Positions 45,001 through 53,253 of a DNA stretch of 64,000 nucleotides are shown piece by piece; the stretch's first letter is position 1, and every line of letters starts with the position of its first letter. The translations under genes and the position numbers were made by a program. Source of the stretch: Bacteroides helcogenes P 36-108 (lineage in GTDB: Bacteria; Bacteroidota; Bacteroidia; Bacteroidales; Bacteroidaceae); the NCBI RefSeq assembly GCF_000186225.1, contig NC_014933.1:3162001-3226000 (forward strand), given 5' to 3'. The notes beneath the pieces are model-generated. The model saw nothing but the letters and a program-made list of their open reading frames with translations. It was not told where the DNA came from and made no database searches.

Positions 45001-45013
45001 CCAAGCGGATCAC
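45001..45013 (+). repeat. attachment-site core, copy 2
   Basis: CCAAGCGGATCAC identical to the tRNA-Lys 3' end; the flanking TAAGAA and an 11-bp-arm hairpin (45016-45053) also mimic the tRNA terminator. Confidence 0.85.
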
Positions 45014-45155
45014 ATAAGAAGAGGAATAAGGTTAATACTTTGTTCCTCTTCTTTGTCCCTAAATACCTATAAACAAAGGGATTATGGCTTACGACCCCAC
45101 TTTAAACATTATCAACACTCCATCATTAAATGTTTGCACAACATCACTAAGCAGT

Positions 45156-45207
45156 AAAAGTAATCACTAAAATTACGCACCAAAAGTAATCACCACTTTT
45201 ACGCACG
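45156..45207 (+). repeat. tandem 26-bp repeat, possible arm sites of island B
   Basis: Two adjacent copies (45156-45181 and 45182-45207), each AAAAGTAATCAC...TTACGCAC, match at 21 of 26 positions. They lie between att copy 2 and an integrase relic, as the GTGTTACA repeats do in island A. Confidence 0.55.
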
Positions 45208-45221
45208 AAAATAGCCAAGTG

Positions 45222-45419
45222 TCTAATAATCAAGCAAACGCCCAATATTTCTATAAAGAAATAGTTCCGCACTACAATTTAAGAGAACCAAAAGGTAACA
45301 AGCCGACAAGAGTTTACTTTGTTGTATATATAAATAAGAAATAGGTATGCATATCAACAAGGTATAAAGTTTATCCTAAACAATGTAAAAGCATCCGAAA
45401 GAATAAAAATCCTCTCTTC
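45222..45419 (+). pseudogene. relic of a tyrosine recombinase N-terminus
   Basis: The frame encodes YNLREPKGNKPTRVYFVVYI, a stop (TAG at about 45341), then YKVYPKQCKSIRK. This is the arm-binding N-domain pattern (R-x-P-x3-K-P-T-x-V-Y-F, then K-V-Y-P-x-Q-W) of Bacteroidales integrases. Core-binding and catalytic domains are absent. Confidence 0.6.
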
Positions 45420-45701
45420 TGAAACTTCTTATAATGATACACTTTTCCATCTGAAACCGTTCTATGTAGAATGTATGGAACACCATGAAGAAAGCTATGT
45501 AATGTTCCTTAATCGGGCTAACAAGGCTTTAGGCGTTTCCCTTATCTCTAAAGGCGGCATGGCTGAAACGGTAATGGACGTAAAAATCATCCTGCAAACA
45601 GCTTTGAAAGCTCATGCTTCGGGGATTATCCTCTCACGTTAGACCATATTATCCTAACAGAAGAAAGTTATTACAGTTTTGCGGACGAGGGGCTTTTATA
45701 A
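45382..45701 (+). pseudogene. radC: radC-like (JAB domain) relic with internal deletion
   Basis: The first part encodes FYVECMEHHEESYVMFLNRA, LGVSLISKGGM and ALKAHASGIILS, typical of mobile-element RadC proteins. At about 45642 the frame breaks and continues as DHIILTEESYYSFADEGLL with the native stop at 45701. The catalytic HNHPSG segment and about 40 further residues are deleted, so the protein cannot function. Confidence 0.75.
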
Positions 45702-45711
45702 GCCCTTTTTT
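45690..45711 (+). terminator. rho-independent terminator of the radC relic
   Basis: GGGCTT-TTAT-AAGCCC followed by six T. Confidence 0.8.
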
Positions 45712-45733
45712 GTTCTTTAAATACTTTCTCTAA

Positions 45734-46177
45734 TTATTGAATTTGCGCATTGATTTCGTTTCTGAATTTCATAGGATTGGCAATAAAGTTAAATCTATTT
45801 GTTGCCCCACCCGTAGTTACGACAATAGAGCCAAAACCTAAAATACGTCCCATAATACTTTGATTAATCCGTAGTCCCTCACATTTACTTAAAATCAATT
45901 CAAGAGCGTCCCGACTTAGAATACCTGATTTTAGAATGACCTTTTTATTTGTAACAACATATTCAGCCCCTATCTTTAGGAGAACTCTTTTTATTAACTG
46001 GAACAGCCCTAACAATAACAAAAGTAAGCCTATATAATAAATGAAGCCTGTCTGTGCAGATAAAAAGAAAGCACCCACTAATAATAATATTGCCGGATAT
46101 ACGAATATATACCAGTGAATATCTGCCTTATATTTTATTTCTTCACCTGCTTGTAGGTTATTTTGAATATAACTCAT
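45734..46177 (-). CDS. bacterial PH-domain membrane protein
   Basis: The 147-residue protein has two transmembrane segments (about 23-43 and 45-62) followed by a bPH_2 (YdbS/YdbT-type) domain: YVVTNKKVILKSGIL and the GSIVVTTGGATN motif. Such proteins are associated with membrane stress and are sometimes found in defence islands. A TATTTTTG -7 box lies upstream (46222-46229). Confidence 0.75.
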   Translation of the reverse strand: MSYIQNNLQAGEEIKYKADIHWYIFVYPAILLLVGAFFLSAQTGFIYYIGLLLLLLGLFQLIKRVLLKIGAEYVVTNKKVILKSGILSRDALELILSKCEGLRINQSIMGRILGFGSIVVTTGGATNRFNFIANPMKFRNEINAQIQ

Positions 46178-46324
46178 AGTCTTTGTAAATTAATTGATTG
46201 CACAGTTTTATTATCAGAGGACAAAAATACATATTAATCAGAACAGTATAAAATAAATCTTAGATTTTTCTTTCAGGCCAAAACTTAAATTTAAAATAAA
46301 ACCATTTTTCCAGTTTCTCTTATT

Positions 46325-46405
46325 GTAAATGACTGGCTGGAAATGCAAGGCAAAGTGGGCAAAGGGACTTATTATGTACCTAAATGGCTCATGGAGAGAG
46401 GGTGA
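46325..46405 (+). pseudogene. possible C-terminal relic of an ATP-binding regulator
   Basis: A 26-codon open frame ending in TGA encodes NDWLEMQGKVGKGTYYVPKW, reminiscent of the winged-helix tail of AlbA_2-type ATP-binding proteins. It is too short for certainty. Confidence 0.3.
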
Positions 46406-46417
46406 AACTAAAATCAC

Positions 46418-46978
46418 TCATCCTACAATCCACAGCCATGCCTTTTTAATGACCAGCCATATTATATAAAGGAGCATTACACCGAGCACTGAGAAAAGTC
46501 CACGAAGGAAATAATCCTGAATACGTTCCCAGAGAGAAAATTTTGGGACACAGACATACAATCCGATAAGTTCCTGTACCGTCCGGCACTTGGCAAATGT
46601 TCTCCGAAAAGCCCTTACATTCCCCCAGCCTTCCTCAAACCATTCCTCATCCTTGTGCTTCAGGAACCTTTCAATCATCATGTCCCGAAGTTCATCCGGA
46701 GATAGTTGTGTCGGATTGTCTTCGTATTCGTTTTCCAAGTTGATTACTCCGGTTCCTATTCCCGTCCAGCCATGTATTCCCCGCCAACCAGTCTTGTAAG
46801 CCCGGCGGATGGTGTATTTCATTCCGGTGTTATCAACCACTACTACGCCTGCCCGGTGGTTGCTGCGTTCCAGTATCCGTGTAGTCGTGTACTGGAAATC
46901 CTTTTCCTGCCCGAACCCCCAAACCATATCGTCTTCGGGGTCAAAAACCAGTATCGGGTATTTCAATTCCGCTTTCAT
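46418..46978 (-). CDS. immunity-array protein with C-terminal membrane segment, unknown family
   Basis: The 186-residue protein has a soluble alpha/beta N-terminal domain (about 1-145, Trp-rich, with GWRGIHGWTGIGTG) and one strong C-terminal transmembrane helix (about 160-183). No family is recognised. Position in a series of small minus-strand genes and the membrane anchor suggest an immunity protein against a secreted toxin. Confidence 0.5.
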   Translation of the reverse strand: MKAELKYPILVFDPEDDMVWGFGQEKDFQYTTTRILERSNHRAGVVVVDNTGMKYTIRRAYKTGWRGIHGWTGIGTGVINLENEYEDNPTQLSPDELRDMMIERFLKHKDEEWFEEGWGNVRAFRRTFAKCRTVQELIGLYVCVPKFSLWERIQDYFLRGLFSVLGVMLLYIIWLVIKKAWLWIVG

Positions 46979-46994
46979 TATTTTCTTTAGTTCA

Positions 46995-47483
46995 TTATCT
47001 TGTTATTACAAGGATTGCTACCCATAACAGGAATAATAACAGGGGAATTGCCGACAACAGCCACATGGGAATCGCATCCTTCCATATACTTTGACGATAG
47101 TGGTGCTTGATAGCCGCCACCCTGTCTTTTCTGTATCTCAACAAGCACCACAATTCGGGTAGAAGTACCATTGCAACAAATATTGGAAGAAGAAAAATCA
47201 CTGCCCCCACTATCGGATGATTTTCCGTTAAATTTATTTTGACGAATATATTCCCCATTATATCGTAATAACGAGGAGCAAGAAAAGGCAGAAGCGGAAA
47301 GAAAACACCAAATAACCAATACTGCATTATTAATGTACTGCCCGAAATTCTTATATATTTCTTACTGTATCGCTCTCCCTGATAGTAGAGGTAGTCTATA
47401 AAGTTGTACCTGTAATTTCGTGCTTGCCGGATTATCCGGTTACGCTCAAAATAATTATCTGTTTTTCTTATACCTTTCTTCAT
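46995..47483 (-). CDS. DYLYY-family small membrane protein, member 1
   Basis: The 162-residue protein belongs to a family with six members between 46.9 and 53.2 kb. Shared features are an N-terminal aromatic motif (here YRYNFIDYLYYQGERY, about 27-42), two hydrophobic segments, a cytoplasmic basic motif (LRYRKDRVAAIKHHY) and a further hydrophobic segment. I do not recognise the family. Context suggests immunity proteins that protect the inner membrane from a toxin. The first codons (MKKG) and the leader ATAAATGAAGAAAGGTAT are shared with the lipoprotein gene at 49461. Confidence 0.6.
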   Translation of the reverse strand: MKKGIRKTDNYFERNRIIRQARNYRYNFIDYLYYQGERYSKKYIRISGSTLIMQYWLFGVFFPLLPFLAPRYYDIMGNIFVKINLTENHPIVGAVIFLLPIFVAMVLLPELWCLLRYRKDRVAAIKHHYRQSIWKDAIPMWLLSAIPLLLFLLWVAILVITR

Positions 47484-47546
47484 TTATACAAAGCTCCTGA
47501 TACTTTGATGAGGAATACAATATCCACTACTTGCAGGCCGCATTAG

Positions 47547-48335
47547 TTACCATTCGATTTTTGTCCACGGGCTTTTCTCGCTTTTCAGTAAATCCTCTGC
47601 CATATACATCATACCAGAGTTGGATGCGTTTTTACCTCCCCATAATGCACGCCCGATGACATAGCTCATAGCAAAGTCATGCCATGAAGAAAAACGGCTG
47701 TGTACCATTTCGTAGGCGCGATCTATGTAATGCCACGCTTCGGCTTCGGAGATATACTTCATGTCATAGCAAGCACGTGCCATGAAGTTAAGACGTCCGG
47801 CATCCCAACCCGTTACACCGTAGCGCAGCAGGTCTTCCCGACAAGTGATAGTGACACACTCCAGTAATTCATCATAGCAATCTTCGAGATTTTGCAACTG
47901 GTCCACGGCTTTGTCATAATCCTCCTGACTATCCATGAGTTGTTGGAAAATCCGGTCTCTCGCCTCCTCGTCATCCAACAGAAAAGCTTGATAAACGTAG
48001 GGAAAGTAATAGGTAAATCCTTTCTCGCCGAGGTATTCCAATGTCTGCTTGGCATCTTGGGCATTATAGATGCCCCACCAATCGGAAAGAATGGTGGGGA
48101 GCTTATCTTTGATGTCCAGTGTCAGCGAGTTAAGATAGGCCCCCTGCTGCAAGGCATAAAGAGAACCTACGGACAGCTTCTTATACTCAGCTTCCATCAA
48201 GTGGGAATGGGGATTGAGGCGTATGCCCTGAAAAAAGCGAATAAACTTGCGTACGGTAGGCCATACGTGACGATAAAGATAGCAGACGATGATAATTGGG
48301 ATTACTACCCAAAGCATCCAGTCAAAGTCAGTCAT
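47547..48335 (-). CDS. DUF1266 membrane-anchored protein
   Basis: The 262-residue protein has an N-terminal transmembrane helix (about 6-25) and a helical DUF1266 domain: WWGIYNAQDAKQTLEYL, a GWDAGRLNFMARACYDMKYIS core and the terminal WGG. DUF1266 proteins recur in polymorphic-toxin and type VI immunity contexts in Bacteroidetes; an immunity role is inferred. Confidence 0.7.
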   Translation of the reverse strand: MTDFDWMLWVVIPIIIVCYLYRHVWPTVRKFIRFFQGIRLNPHSHLMEAEYKKLSVGSLYALQQGAYLNSLTLDIKDKLPTILSDWWGIYNAQDAKQTLEYLGEKGFTYYFPYVYQAFLLDDEEARDRIFQQLMDSQEDYDKAVDQLQNLEDCYDELLECVTITCREDLLRYGVTGWDAGRLNFMARACYDMKYISEAEAWHYIDRAYEMVHSRFSSWHDFAMSYVIGRALWGGKNASNSGMMYMAEDLLKSEKSPWTKIEW

Positions 48336-48419
48336 AAATATTTTTATTGATGGTTTACCGTAAGAAATTCTTGCGGATGTTGTTTAATACACATACCTAT
48401 TAAGCCATAGGACGGTTTT

Positions 48420-48878
48420 TCATTCCTCCTCTTCTTTCTTCTTCGATAGCCCCAAAAGATTGAATATAAAATTTTTCAGAGAACTCACCACGCCGATAAC
48501 CACTAATGCGGCAATACCATAGAAAAGGATTCTGCCACCCCATTGATCCCAAAATGTAGGCTTGGGGATGAGAGTGCCCAACTCCTCTACATTCAAGTCT
48601 CTGCGGATAGCCTCTGCATATTCTTCCGAAATATCGTAATAAGTATCAGGATTGAGCTCGGAGAATAGCACAAGGGTACGTTTGCCATCTTCTTCGATAT
48701 AGCCTAAGTCTAAATGCCTGCCCTCGTCTGTTTTATAATAGGAACTGTCCGGAAGAGTGGCTACTTTCGGGATGCTGTTGTCCACAGGGATTTTAATCCT
48801 CACACGTCGTGCTTCGGCACTGCTTGCCAGGAAACAGGCAATTACCGTTAAAATAAATAAGAACTTCTTCATAATCAT
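48420..48878 (-). CDS. periplasmic protein with C-terminal membrane helix, unknown family
   Basis: The 152-residue protein has a signal peptide (about 1-22, ending SSAEA), a periplasmic domain, a transmembrane helix (about 118-140) and an acidic tail. No family is recognised. A TATCTTTG -7 box lies upstream (48956-48963), so it probably starts a transcription unit running to about 45.7 kb. Confidence 0.5.
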   Translation of the reverse strand: MIMKKFLFILTVIACFLASSAEARRVRIKIPVDNSIPKVATLPDSSYYKTDEGRHLDLGYIEEDGKRTLVLFSELNPDTYYDISEEYAEAIRRDLNVEELGTLIPKPTFWDQWGGRILFYGIAALVVIGVVSSLKNFIFNLLGLSKKKEEEE

Positions 48879-48955
48879 TCAAAATATAAAAAATTAGTAG
48901 TTTGTTTTTAGGCATTAATTTGCCAAGACATTGCATCATTAATCAGATGACACGG

Positions 48956-48963
48956 CAAAGATA
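48956..48963 (-). promoter_or_regulatory. -7 box in the immunity array
   Basis: TATCTTTG on the minus strand, about 78 bp upstream of the start at 48878. Confidence 0.55.
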
Positions 48964-49041
48964 TGAAACATTTCTTATAGAGTAAACGCTCGTTTTCTTT
49001 TTAACTTTTCTTGCACTAACAGTACAGGTGTGCAGGGCTTG

Positions 49042-49461
49042 TTAAAACGGAAACTCCAACAATTTTCCTACATTCAATTCTTTTTCTTTTGTTACAAATT
49101 CTTCTTCCGTAAAAGGCCCTAAACAGTTTTCGTCCCCAAAATATGTCGTGTGAACAACCTTTACTATATAAAATTCTGTAACATCCTCGTTGTATTCCAA
49201 TCTTGAATCCGGTTTTAAGAACGGATGTCTTTTCACGATGATGTACTCCTTGTTGTACCGAACATCATAAACTCCACAATCCACAATAATCGGATAACAT
49301 TTTGATACGGAATCATAGTAGGATAAGCACAATTCATGTATGGTATCACAAGCCGTCAGATAAAAATTTCCAAGTATATGTTTATTGTATATACCATCAC
49401 AGCTACAAAACTGTGAAAGAAGCATTATCAAAAAAATCTTTATTTTCATACCTTTCTTCAT
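49042..49461 (-). CDS. small lipoprotein of the immunity array
   Basis: The 139-residue predicted lipoprotein has a signal peptide ending FCSC (Cys about 20) and no recognised domain. It could be an outer-membrane or periplasmic immunity protein. Its first codons and leader match those of member 1 of the DYLYY family. Confidence 0.5.
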   Translation of the reverse strand: MKKGMKIKIFLIMLLSQFCSCDGIYNKHILGNFYLTACDTIHELCLSYYDSVSKCYPIIVDCGVYDVRYNKEYIIVKRHPFLKPDSRLEYNEDVTEFYIVKVVHTTYFGDENCLGPFTEEEFVTKEKELNVGKLLEFPF

Positions 49462-49493
49462 TTATAGATAATTTTTTTCATTTCTATCGTTTA

Positions 49494-49961
49494 TTACTTA
49501 TTGAATATCAACATACATATCCCTATCCCTGTCAAGAGCCCCCATATAGGGAAAGTCACTATCACCCAAGCCGGGATAATCCTGTTCCACGGATTGCCTT
49601 TATATTTCAGCAGTATGGCGGCAGTCCGTTTCCGGGTGTATCGCAGATAGAAGGGGATGACGCAAAACACGGTTGTCAAGGTAAAAAAGATAAGCACGCC
49701 TTGTGGTTCCGTGAAGTTCTTCAGGGAAAACCAACTGTCCGTCAGCACACAGTTGAAGAAAATACTAAAAAAGAACAGAGCCATCATGAATATGGCGGCA
49801 AACACACAGAAAGCACTGAAACGTGCCGGATCATTATGCTTTAGATAAGCCACATACAATCGGTAATACAGATAATCTAAGAAACAATACCTGTATTTCT
49901 TCTTATTCCGTATCGAGCTGTTTTGCTCAATACGATTTTCTGTTTCACTTGAATCTTTCAT
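49494..49961 (-). CDS. DYLYY-family small membrane protein, member 2
   Basis: The 155-residue protein has an N-terminal motif YRYCFLDYLYYRL (about 21-33), hydrophobic segments near 48-70 and 85-105, the basic motif LRYTRKRTAAILLKY and a final hydrophobic segment. It is divergent from member 1 everywhere except the two motifs. Confidence 0.58.
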   Translation of the reverse strand: MKDSSETENRIEQNSSIRNKKKYRYCFLDYLYYRLYVAYLKHNDPARFSAFCVFAAIFMMALFFFSIFFNCVLTDSWFSLKNFTEPQGVLIFFTLTTVFCVIPFYLRYTRKRTAAILLKYKGNPWNRIIPAWVIVTFPIWGLLTGIGICMLIFNK

Positions 49962-50068
49962 CTTTGCTACAAATTATTGTTAATGGAATTCTGCTAACAT
50001 CGTTTAGCTGTTTAGGTGATTGTTATAAACTCATCTTATTCCTTTCAATTCTTCTTTCATTCTTCCTC

Positions 50069-50443
50069 TCAGGTGAAAATAAGCCAACACGCCAAGAGCA
50101 TTGAACAATGCGGTTTCATCCTCACTGCGCCCCAATGCCTTATAGATTCGTCGCTTTCCCAAGAGTGGTATTCTCCGCCCGAACCGGGCACTTCCTTCAT
50201 CTCGCCTTTATTCGTCACCTTTGCCTTGCCCTCCTCGAAAGGGAATCCGAAAGCAAAGCGCGGTTTTATGACCGTTTTGCCGTTCCCGTCCGCATGCCTG
50301 ATGCAACCTCGCTTATCCACAATACGGTACATACCATCACGTATGGGGTCGTTGCCGTTGTCATATTGAAACACGCCGTAGTGTTTCACGGAGCTGCAAC
50401 CGCATAGCAACATTGCCATAATGATTGTTATAATTTTACCCAT
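50069..50443 (-). CDS. WG-repeat-like lipoprotein, probably C-terminally altered
   Basis: From ATG 50443 the protein has a lipobox (LLCGC) and a WG-type repeat region (YRIVDKRGCIRHADGNGKTV, KPRFAFGFPFEEGKAKV). After HSWESD the frame loses family character and ends in a short hydrophobic tail. Another frame is open over the last 40 codons (ending MKEELKGIR), which suggests a frameshift or recombinant junction near 50158. Lipoproteins of this type are common in interbacterial immunity arrays. Confidence 0.5.
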   Translation of the reverse strand: MGKIITIIMAMLLCGCSSVKHYGVFQYDNGNDPIRDGMYRIVDKRGCIRHADGNGKTVIKPRFAFGFPFEEGKAKVTNKGEMKEVPGSGGEYHSWESDESIRHWGAVRMKPHCSMLLACWLIFT

Positions 50444-50492
50444 TATATAAATCTTAAATAGCAGAGCCATCAACCGTTGTTCTGTTTCCTAT

Positions 50493-50885
50493 TCATTGAT
50501 ACACAAAGAAAAGCCAAAAGATTATGCTGAAATCAATCGCAAACAGGCAGAGTGGCAACAGCAACTGAAGCCAGAAATAGTTCTTGTCTTTCCTTTCAGG
50601 GTATCGGCGGTAATAGGCACGCTCCCTTGCTTTGGTAAAGTACTTCTTCTCAATCTTTGAATATACCTCTGTTGTTGCCCAGGTCCAGCCGAGAAACAAA
50701 ACCAACAGCAGCCACGACGGCATTACCCGATATAGGAACCTCATTATAAGAAACGGAGGAATAACACCGAAAACAATAAGAAAGATGGCTTCCAACGGCA
50801 TATACCACTTGTAGATATACCGTGTGCGACCTGCATAATACAGTAAGTCGATGATGCTGAACTTATATTTACGGTTGAAACTCAT
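50493..50885 (-). CDS. DYLYY-family small membrane protein, member 3
   Basis: The 130-residue protein has N-terminal motif KYKFSIIDLLYYAGRTRY (Tyr of DYLYY replaced by Leu), hydrophobic segments about 28-50 and 55-75, a basic segment (KIEKKYFTKARERAYYRRY) and a final hydrophobic helix. It is divergently transcribed from the plus-strand block at 51026. Confidence 0.55.
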   Translation of the reverse strand: MSFNRKYKFSIIDLLYYAGRTRYIYKWYMPLEAIFLIVFGVIPPFLIMRFLYRVMPSWLLLVLFLGWTWATTEVYSKIEKKYFTKARERAYYRRYPERKDKNYFWLQLLLPLCLFAIDFSIIFWLFFVYQ

Positions 50886-50989
50886 TGCCCGGTTTTCATT
50901 TTTACAAAAATACTGTTTTTATAGCAGACAGGGAGGATTTTTCGCGGTGTTTTCGGGCATAAAGTGGTGATTAAGTGAACGGAAAATAT

Positions 50990-50997
50990 TATTTTTG
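50990..50997 (+). promoter_or_regulatory. -7 box of the plus-strand immunity block
   Basis: TATTTTTG, 28 bp upstream of ATG 51026. Confidence 0.55.
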
Positions 50998-51025
50998 TAT
51001 TCGGAATCCTTTTAATTATAAGCCT

Positions 51026-51310
51026 ATGACAGCTACCGATATATACGAAGCAATGAACAGCAAGGCTGAATCATTTTTCGAGTGGGCGCAAACAAGCAAC
51101 CCGAAATACGGGTTGCTGTTTGCGACCGGGCTGCTTGCATTCTGGCTCACGGGGCTTTTGCTCCGCTGGAAATGGGCGTGTCACTGGCAGTTCAACGGAA
51201 AGCTATGGCTTTTCGACGGCTGCAAGCCCGAAACACGCCGCCGGATTCAGATTGTATTGGTCAGCGCAGCGTTAGTCGCCTGCCTGACGATGTTCTTCGT
51301 ATGGAGGTGA
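51026..51310 (+). CDS. Imm17-like small membrane protein
   Basis: The start is set at ATG 51026, downstream of the -7 box at 50990-50997. The 94-residue product has two transmembrane helices (about 28-44 and 74-92) separated by LRWKWACHWQFNGKLWLFDGC, which resembles the immunity protein 17 family found next to Bacteroidales type VI effectors. It heads a three-gene plus-strand block inside an otherwise minus-strand array. Confidence 0.6.
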   Translation: MTATDIYEAMNSKAESFFEWAQTSNPKYGLLFATGLLAFWLTGLLLRWKWACHWQFNGKLWLFDGCKPETRRRIQIVLVSAALVACLTMFFVWR

Positions 51311-51314
51311 CAGC

Positions 51315-51710
51315 ATGGAAAAGGACAATCGAAAATACCGTTTCTGCTTCATCGACTATATGTGGTATGTAGCCGAGATATGGCACGAAAGGGAGCGTAC
51401 CAATCTCAACGGACGTATGCTACTGTTTTGGTGCTGGCTCTTCGTCCTACTCATACCGCTTGGTTTTCCGCTGGTATTGCGCCTTTTCGGCTGGATGATT
51501 GGTTTGGCCATAGTGATTCCTCTCTGCTTTCTTCCCGATTTGTTCTGCCAGCTCCGCTACACAGCCGGGCGGCGTGAAGCGCTCCGTGAACATTACGGAA
51601 AGATGAAACATCCCGGCAGGAAACTCGCCGGGATAGTCCTTATCGCCATCGCCCTGACCGTGGCGAACGTAGCACTGATGTTTCACTTTGGATTTATACA
51701 TTGGGCATGA
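51315..51710 (+). CDS. DYLYY-family small membrane protein, member 4
   Basis: The 131-residue protein has the N-terminal motif YRFCFIDYMWYVAEIWHERE, two hydrophobic segments (about 33-55 and 57-80), the basic motif LRYTAGRREALREHY and a last helix. It follows the Imm17-like gene by 4 bp. Confidence 0.58.
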   Translation: MEKDNRKYRFCFIDYMWYVAEIWHERERTNLNGRMLLFWCWLFVLLIPLGFPLVLRLFGWMIGLAIVIPLCFLPDLFCQLRYTAGRREALREHYGKMKHPGRKLAGIVLIAIALTVANVALMFHFGFIHWA

Positions 51711-52093
51711 TGAAACCACAAGAACATAAACGGTGCTTTTATTTCTGGGACTACCTCTGGTGGATGGGAGAGAAATGGAAACGAGCAAGACGGACAAGCA
51801 GGGTCGATGGCGAAATGATGCTCTCGATTTATATCTTCGCTCTTTCGATATTCCCTATGATGATTGTAACGATCCGGCTGCTTCCGGGTGTGCCGTTATG
51901 GTTGTCATGTATCGTTTTTATCGCGATTACATTTGCCGTTATGTCGCTCGTCGGCAGGATTTACAGACAACGAGGCAAAGCCGTGATGTTCCACTATGCC
52001 AAATGCGGGTTTAACGAAGTCCTTGCAGTTCTGTTATGGTTTCTTGCGATAGCCATTATCTGTTGTATGATGTATTTTCTTTCGCAAAAGTGA
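51707..52093 (+). CDS. DYLYY-family small membrane protein, member 5
   Basis: ATG 51707 overlaps the preceding stop (ATGA), indicating translational coupling. The 128-residue protein has the motif CFYFWDYLWWMGEKWKRAR, two hydrophobic segments, the motif IYRQRGKAVMFHYAKCG and a last helix. It ends 29 bp from a convergent gene. Confidence 0.58.
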   Translation: MMKPQEHKRCFYFWDYLWWMGEKWKRARRTSRVDGEMMLSIYIFALSIFPMMIVTIRLLPGVPLWLSCIVFIAITFAVMSLVGRIYRQRGKAVMFHYAKCGFNEVLAVLLWFLAIAIICCMMYFLSQK

Positions 52094-52122
52094 TATATAA
52101 CTTCGATACGAACTCCGGGCCG

Positions 52123-52863
52123 TTATCTTTCGTGATCTAACTCGATGTACCAATTCCCCTTGATGGGCTTGTACAGCGTGGTGTTGTTATATGTCCTGCG
52201 GTAGATTTCGTTCAGGTCGCCTTGTTCGGTGATGCTGATATTCCGGCGGCTTCTCAATTCAGGATCGTAAACGAAACTCTTGGACGTTCCGGCAACCGCG
52301 ATACCGTGGGAGTAGTACGGCATTATGAGGCTCAACTTTAGCGAATCTGCCATTTCCCGCTCCTGACGGTCAACAAGGACGAGACCGCATCCTATCTCTG
52401 CCAATAAGGAATCGAGCAGTATTCGCTCCAGCTTCAACAGCCCATACACCAGGATGTCTTGTTCATCATTCGTTTCATCGGATAGTTCGATCTCCTGCGT
52501 TGCCGAATCGAGTATAATAATGCCTTCGGGGGAAAGCGGCGGATAATGAAAACTCCCTTCCGTACAATCCGCCATGATTTCGTACACCTTGTTAAACGCC
52601 GCCTCGTGCGTATTGAAGTGCCGTATCATTTCCTCGTCCGACGGTGGCATGGGCGGCTCGCAACTCACAACGGAGATTAATTTCTTTATTCTATTTATTG
52701 GGTATGTTGCCTGAACATTCTCCACCGCCTTCATCTTCTTGCCGGTTATTCCTTCCAGTGCGGTTGATAATAAAACCATCGCAGGGATAAGGGACAAAAC
52801 AATGGAGAAAAAGAAAAAGTTACGCCGGGTGGGACTGAACTTACGTCCCGCATAATGCTGCAT
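52123..52863 (-). CDS. membrane-anchored periplasmic protein, unknown family
   Basis: The 246-residue protein has one N-terminal transmembrane helix (about 15-36) and a soluble, probably periplasmic domain with no recognised fold. Given its neighbours it may be an immunity protein; nothing in the sequence proves it. Confidence 0.45.
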   Translation of the reverse strand: MQHYAGRKFSPTRRNFFFFSIVLSLIPAMVLLSTALEGITGKKMKAVENVQATYPINRIKKLISVVSCEPPMPPSDEEMIRHFNTHEAAFNKVYEIMADCTEGSFHYPPLSPEGIIILDSATQEIELSDETNDEQDILVYGLLKLERILLDSLLAEIGCGLVLVDRQEREMADSLKLSLIMPYYSHGIAVAGTSKSFVYDPELRSRRNISITEQGDLNEIYRRTYNNTTLYKPIKGNWYIELDHER

Positions 52864-52905
52864 GACCGCTTTTCGTCGGGAAGACGGGTATATTTTGCCA
52901 AGTAG

Positions 52906-53181
52906 TCAGCCACTCACAATAATGGCAATAGCCATTACGATTAGAAGAATGGCTGCAAACACTTCGAACACGAAGCGGTCATAAAGGAAATGATCGGCTA
53001 TGGTCAGAATGGGCATAAAGATAAAAGACACGATGCAAGCCATCAGCATGTCATTTCCTTTGGGTTGTCTGATATTGACCTTGTGATAGTTTTCCCATGT
53101 TATTTCTCCCAACCAGAACAGGTAGTCGAAGAAATAATAATGCCGTTGTCGTTCTTGCTCTTTATTTTCCCGTTTCTTCAT
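52906..53181 (-). CDS. DYLYY-family small membrane protein, member 6 (short)
   Basis: The 91-residue protein has the motif RHYYFFDYLFWLGEITWENY and two hydrophobic segments, then stops (VMAIAIIVSG). It lacks the C-terminal basic motif and last helix present in members 1, 2, 4 and 5, so it may be truncated. Confidence 0.55.
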   Translation of the reverse strand: MKKRENKEQERQRHYYFFDYLFWLGEITWENYHKVNIRQPKGNDMLMACIVSFIFMPILTIADHFLYDRFVFEVFAAILLIVMAIAIIVSG

Positions 53182-53253
53182 TCTAAATATATTGCGTGGG
53201 TAATGTTTGATAGTGCCTCGTTTATTCAGTCGGTTTGCTGTTTGTTGGCTACT

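Larger units (their letters stand above)
18820..45013. mobile_element. island A at tRNA-Lys (about 26 kb, including a nested element)
   Basis: Bounded by att core copies at 18807-18819 and 45001-45013. GTGTTAC arm-type repeats lie just inside both ends, and a broken tyrosine recombinase gene lies next to the left end. Without the nested element (about 19922-35390) the island would be about 10.7 kb. Its own cargo comprises duplicated outer-membrane proteins, LuxR, RhuM and a replication-like module. Confidence 0.75.

Noticed and set aside
45156..45207. Possible CRISPR repeat
   Set aside because: Only two directly adjacent copies with five mismatches and no spacers; better explained as integrase arm sites.
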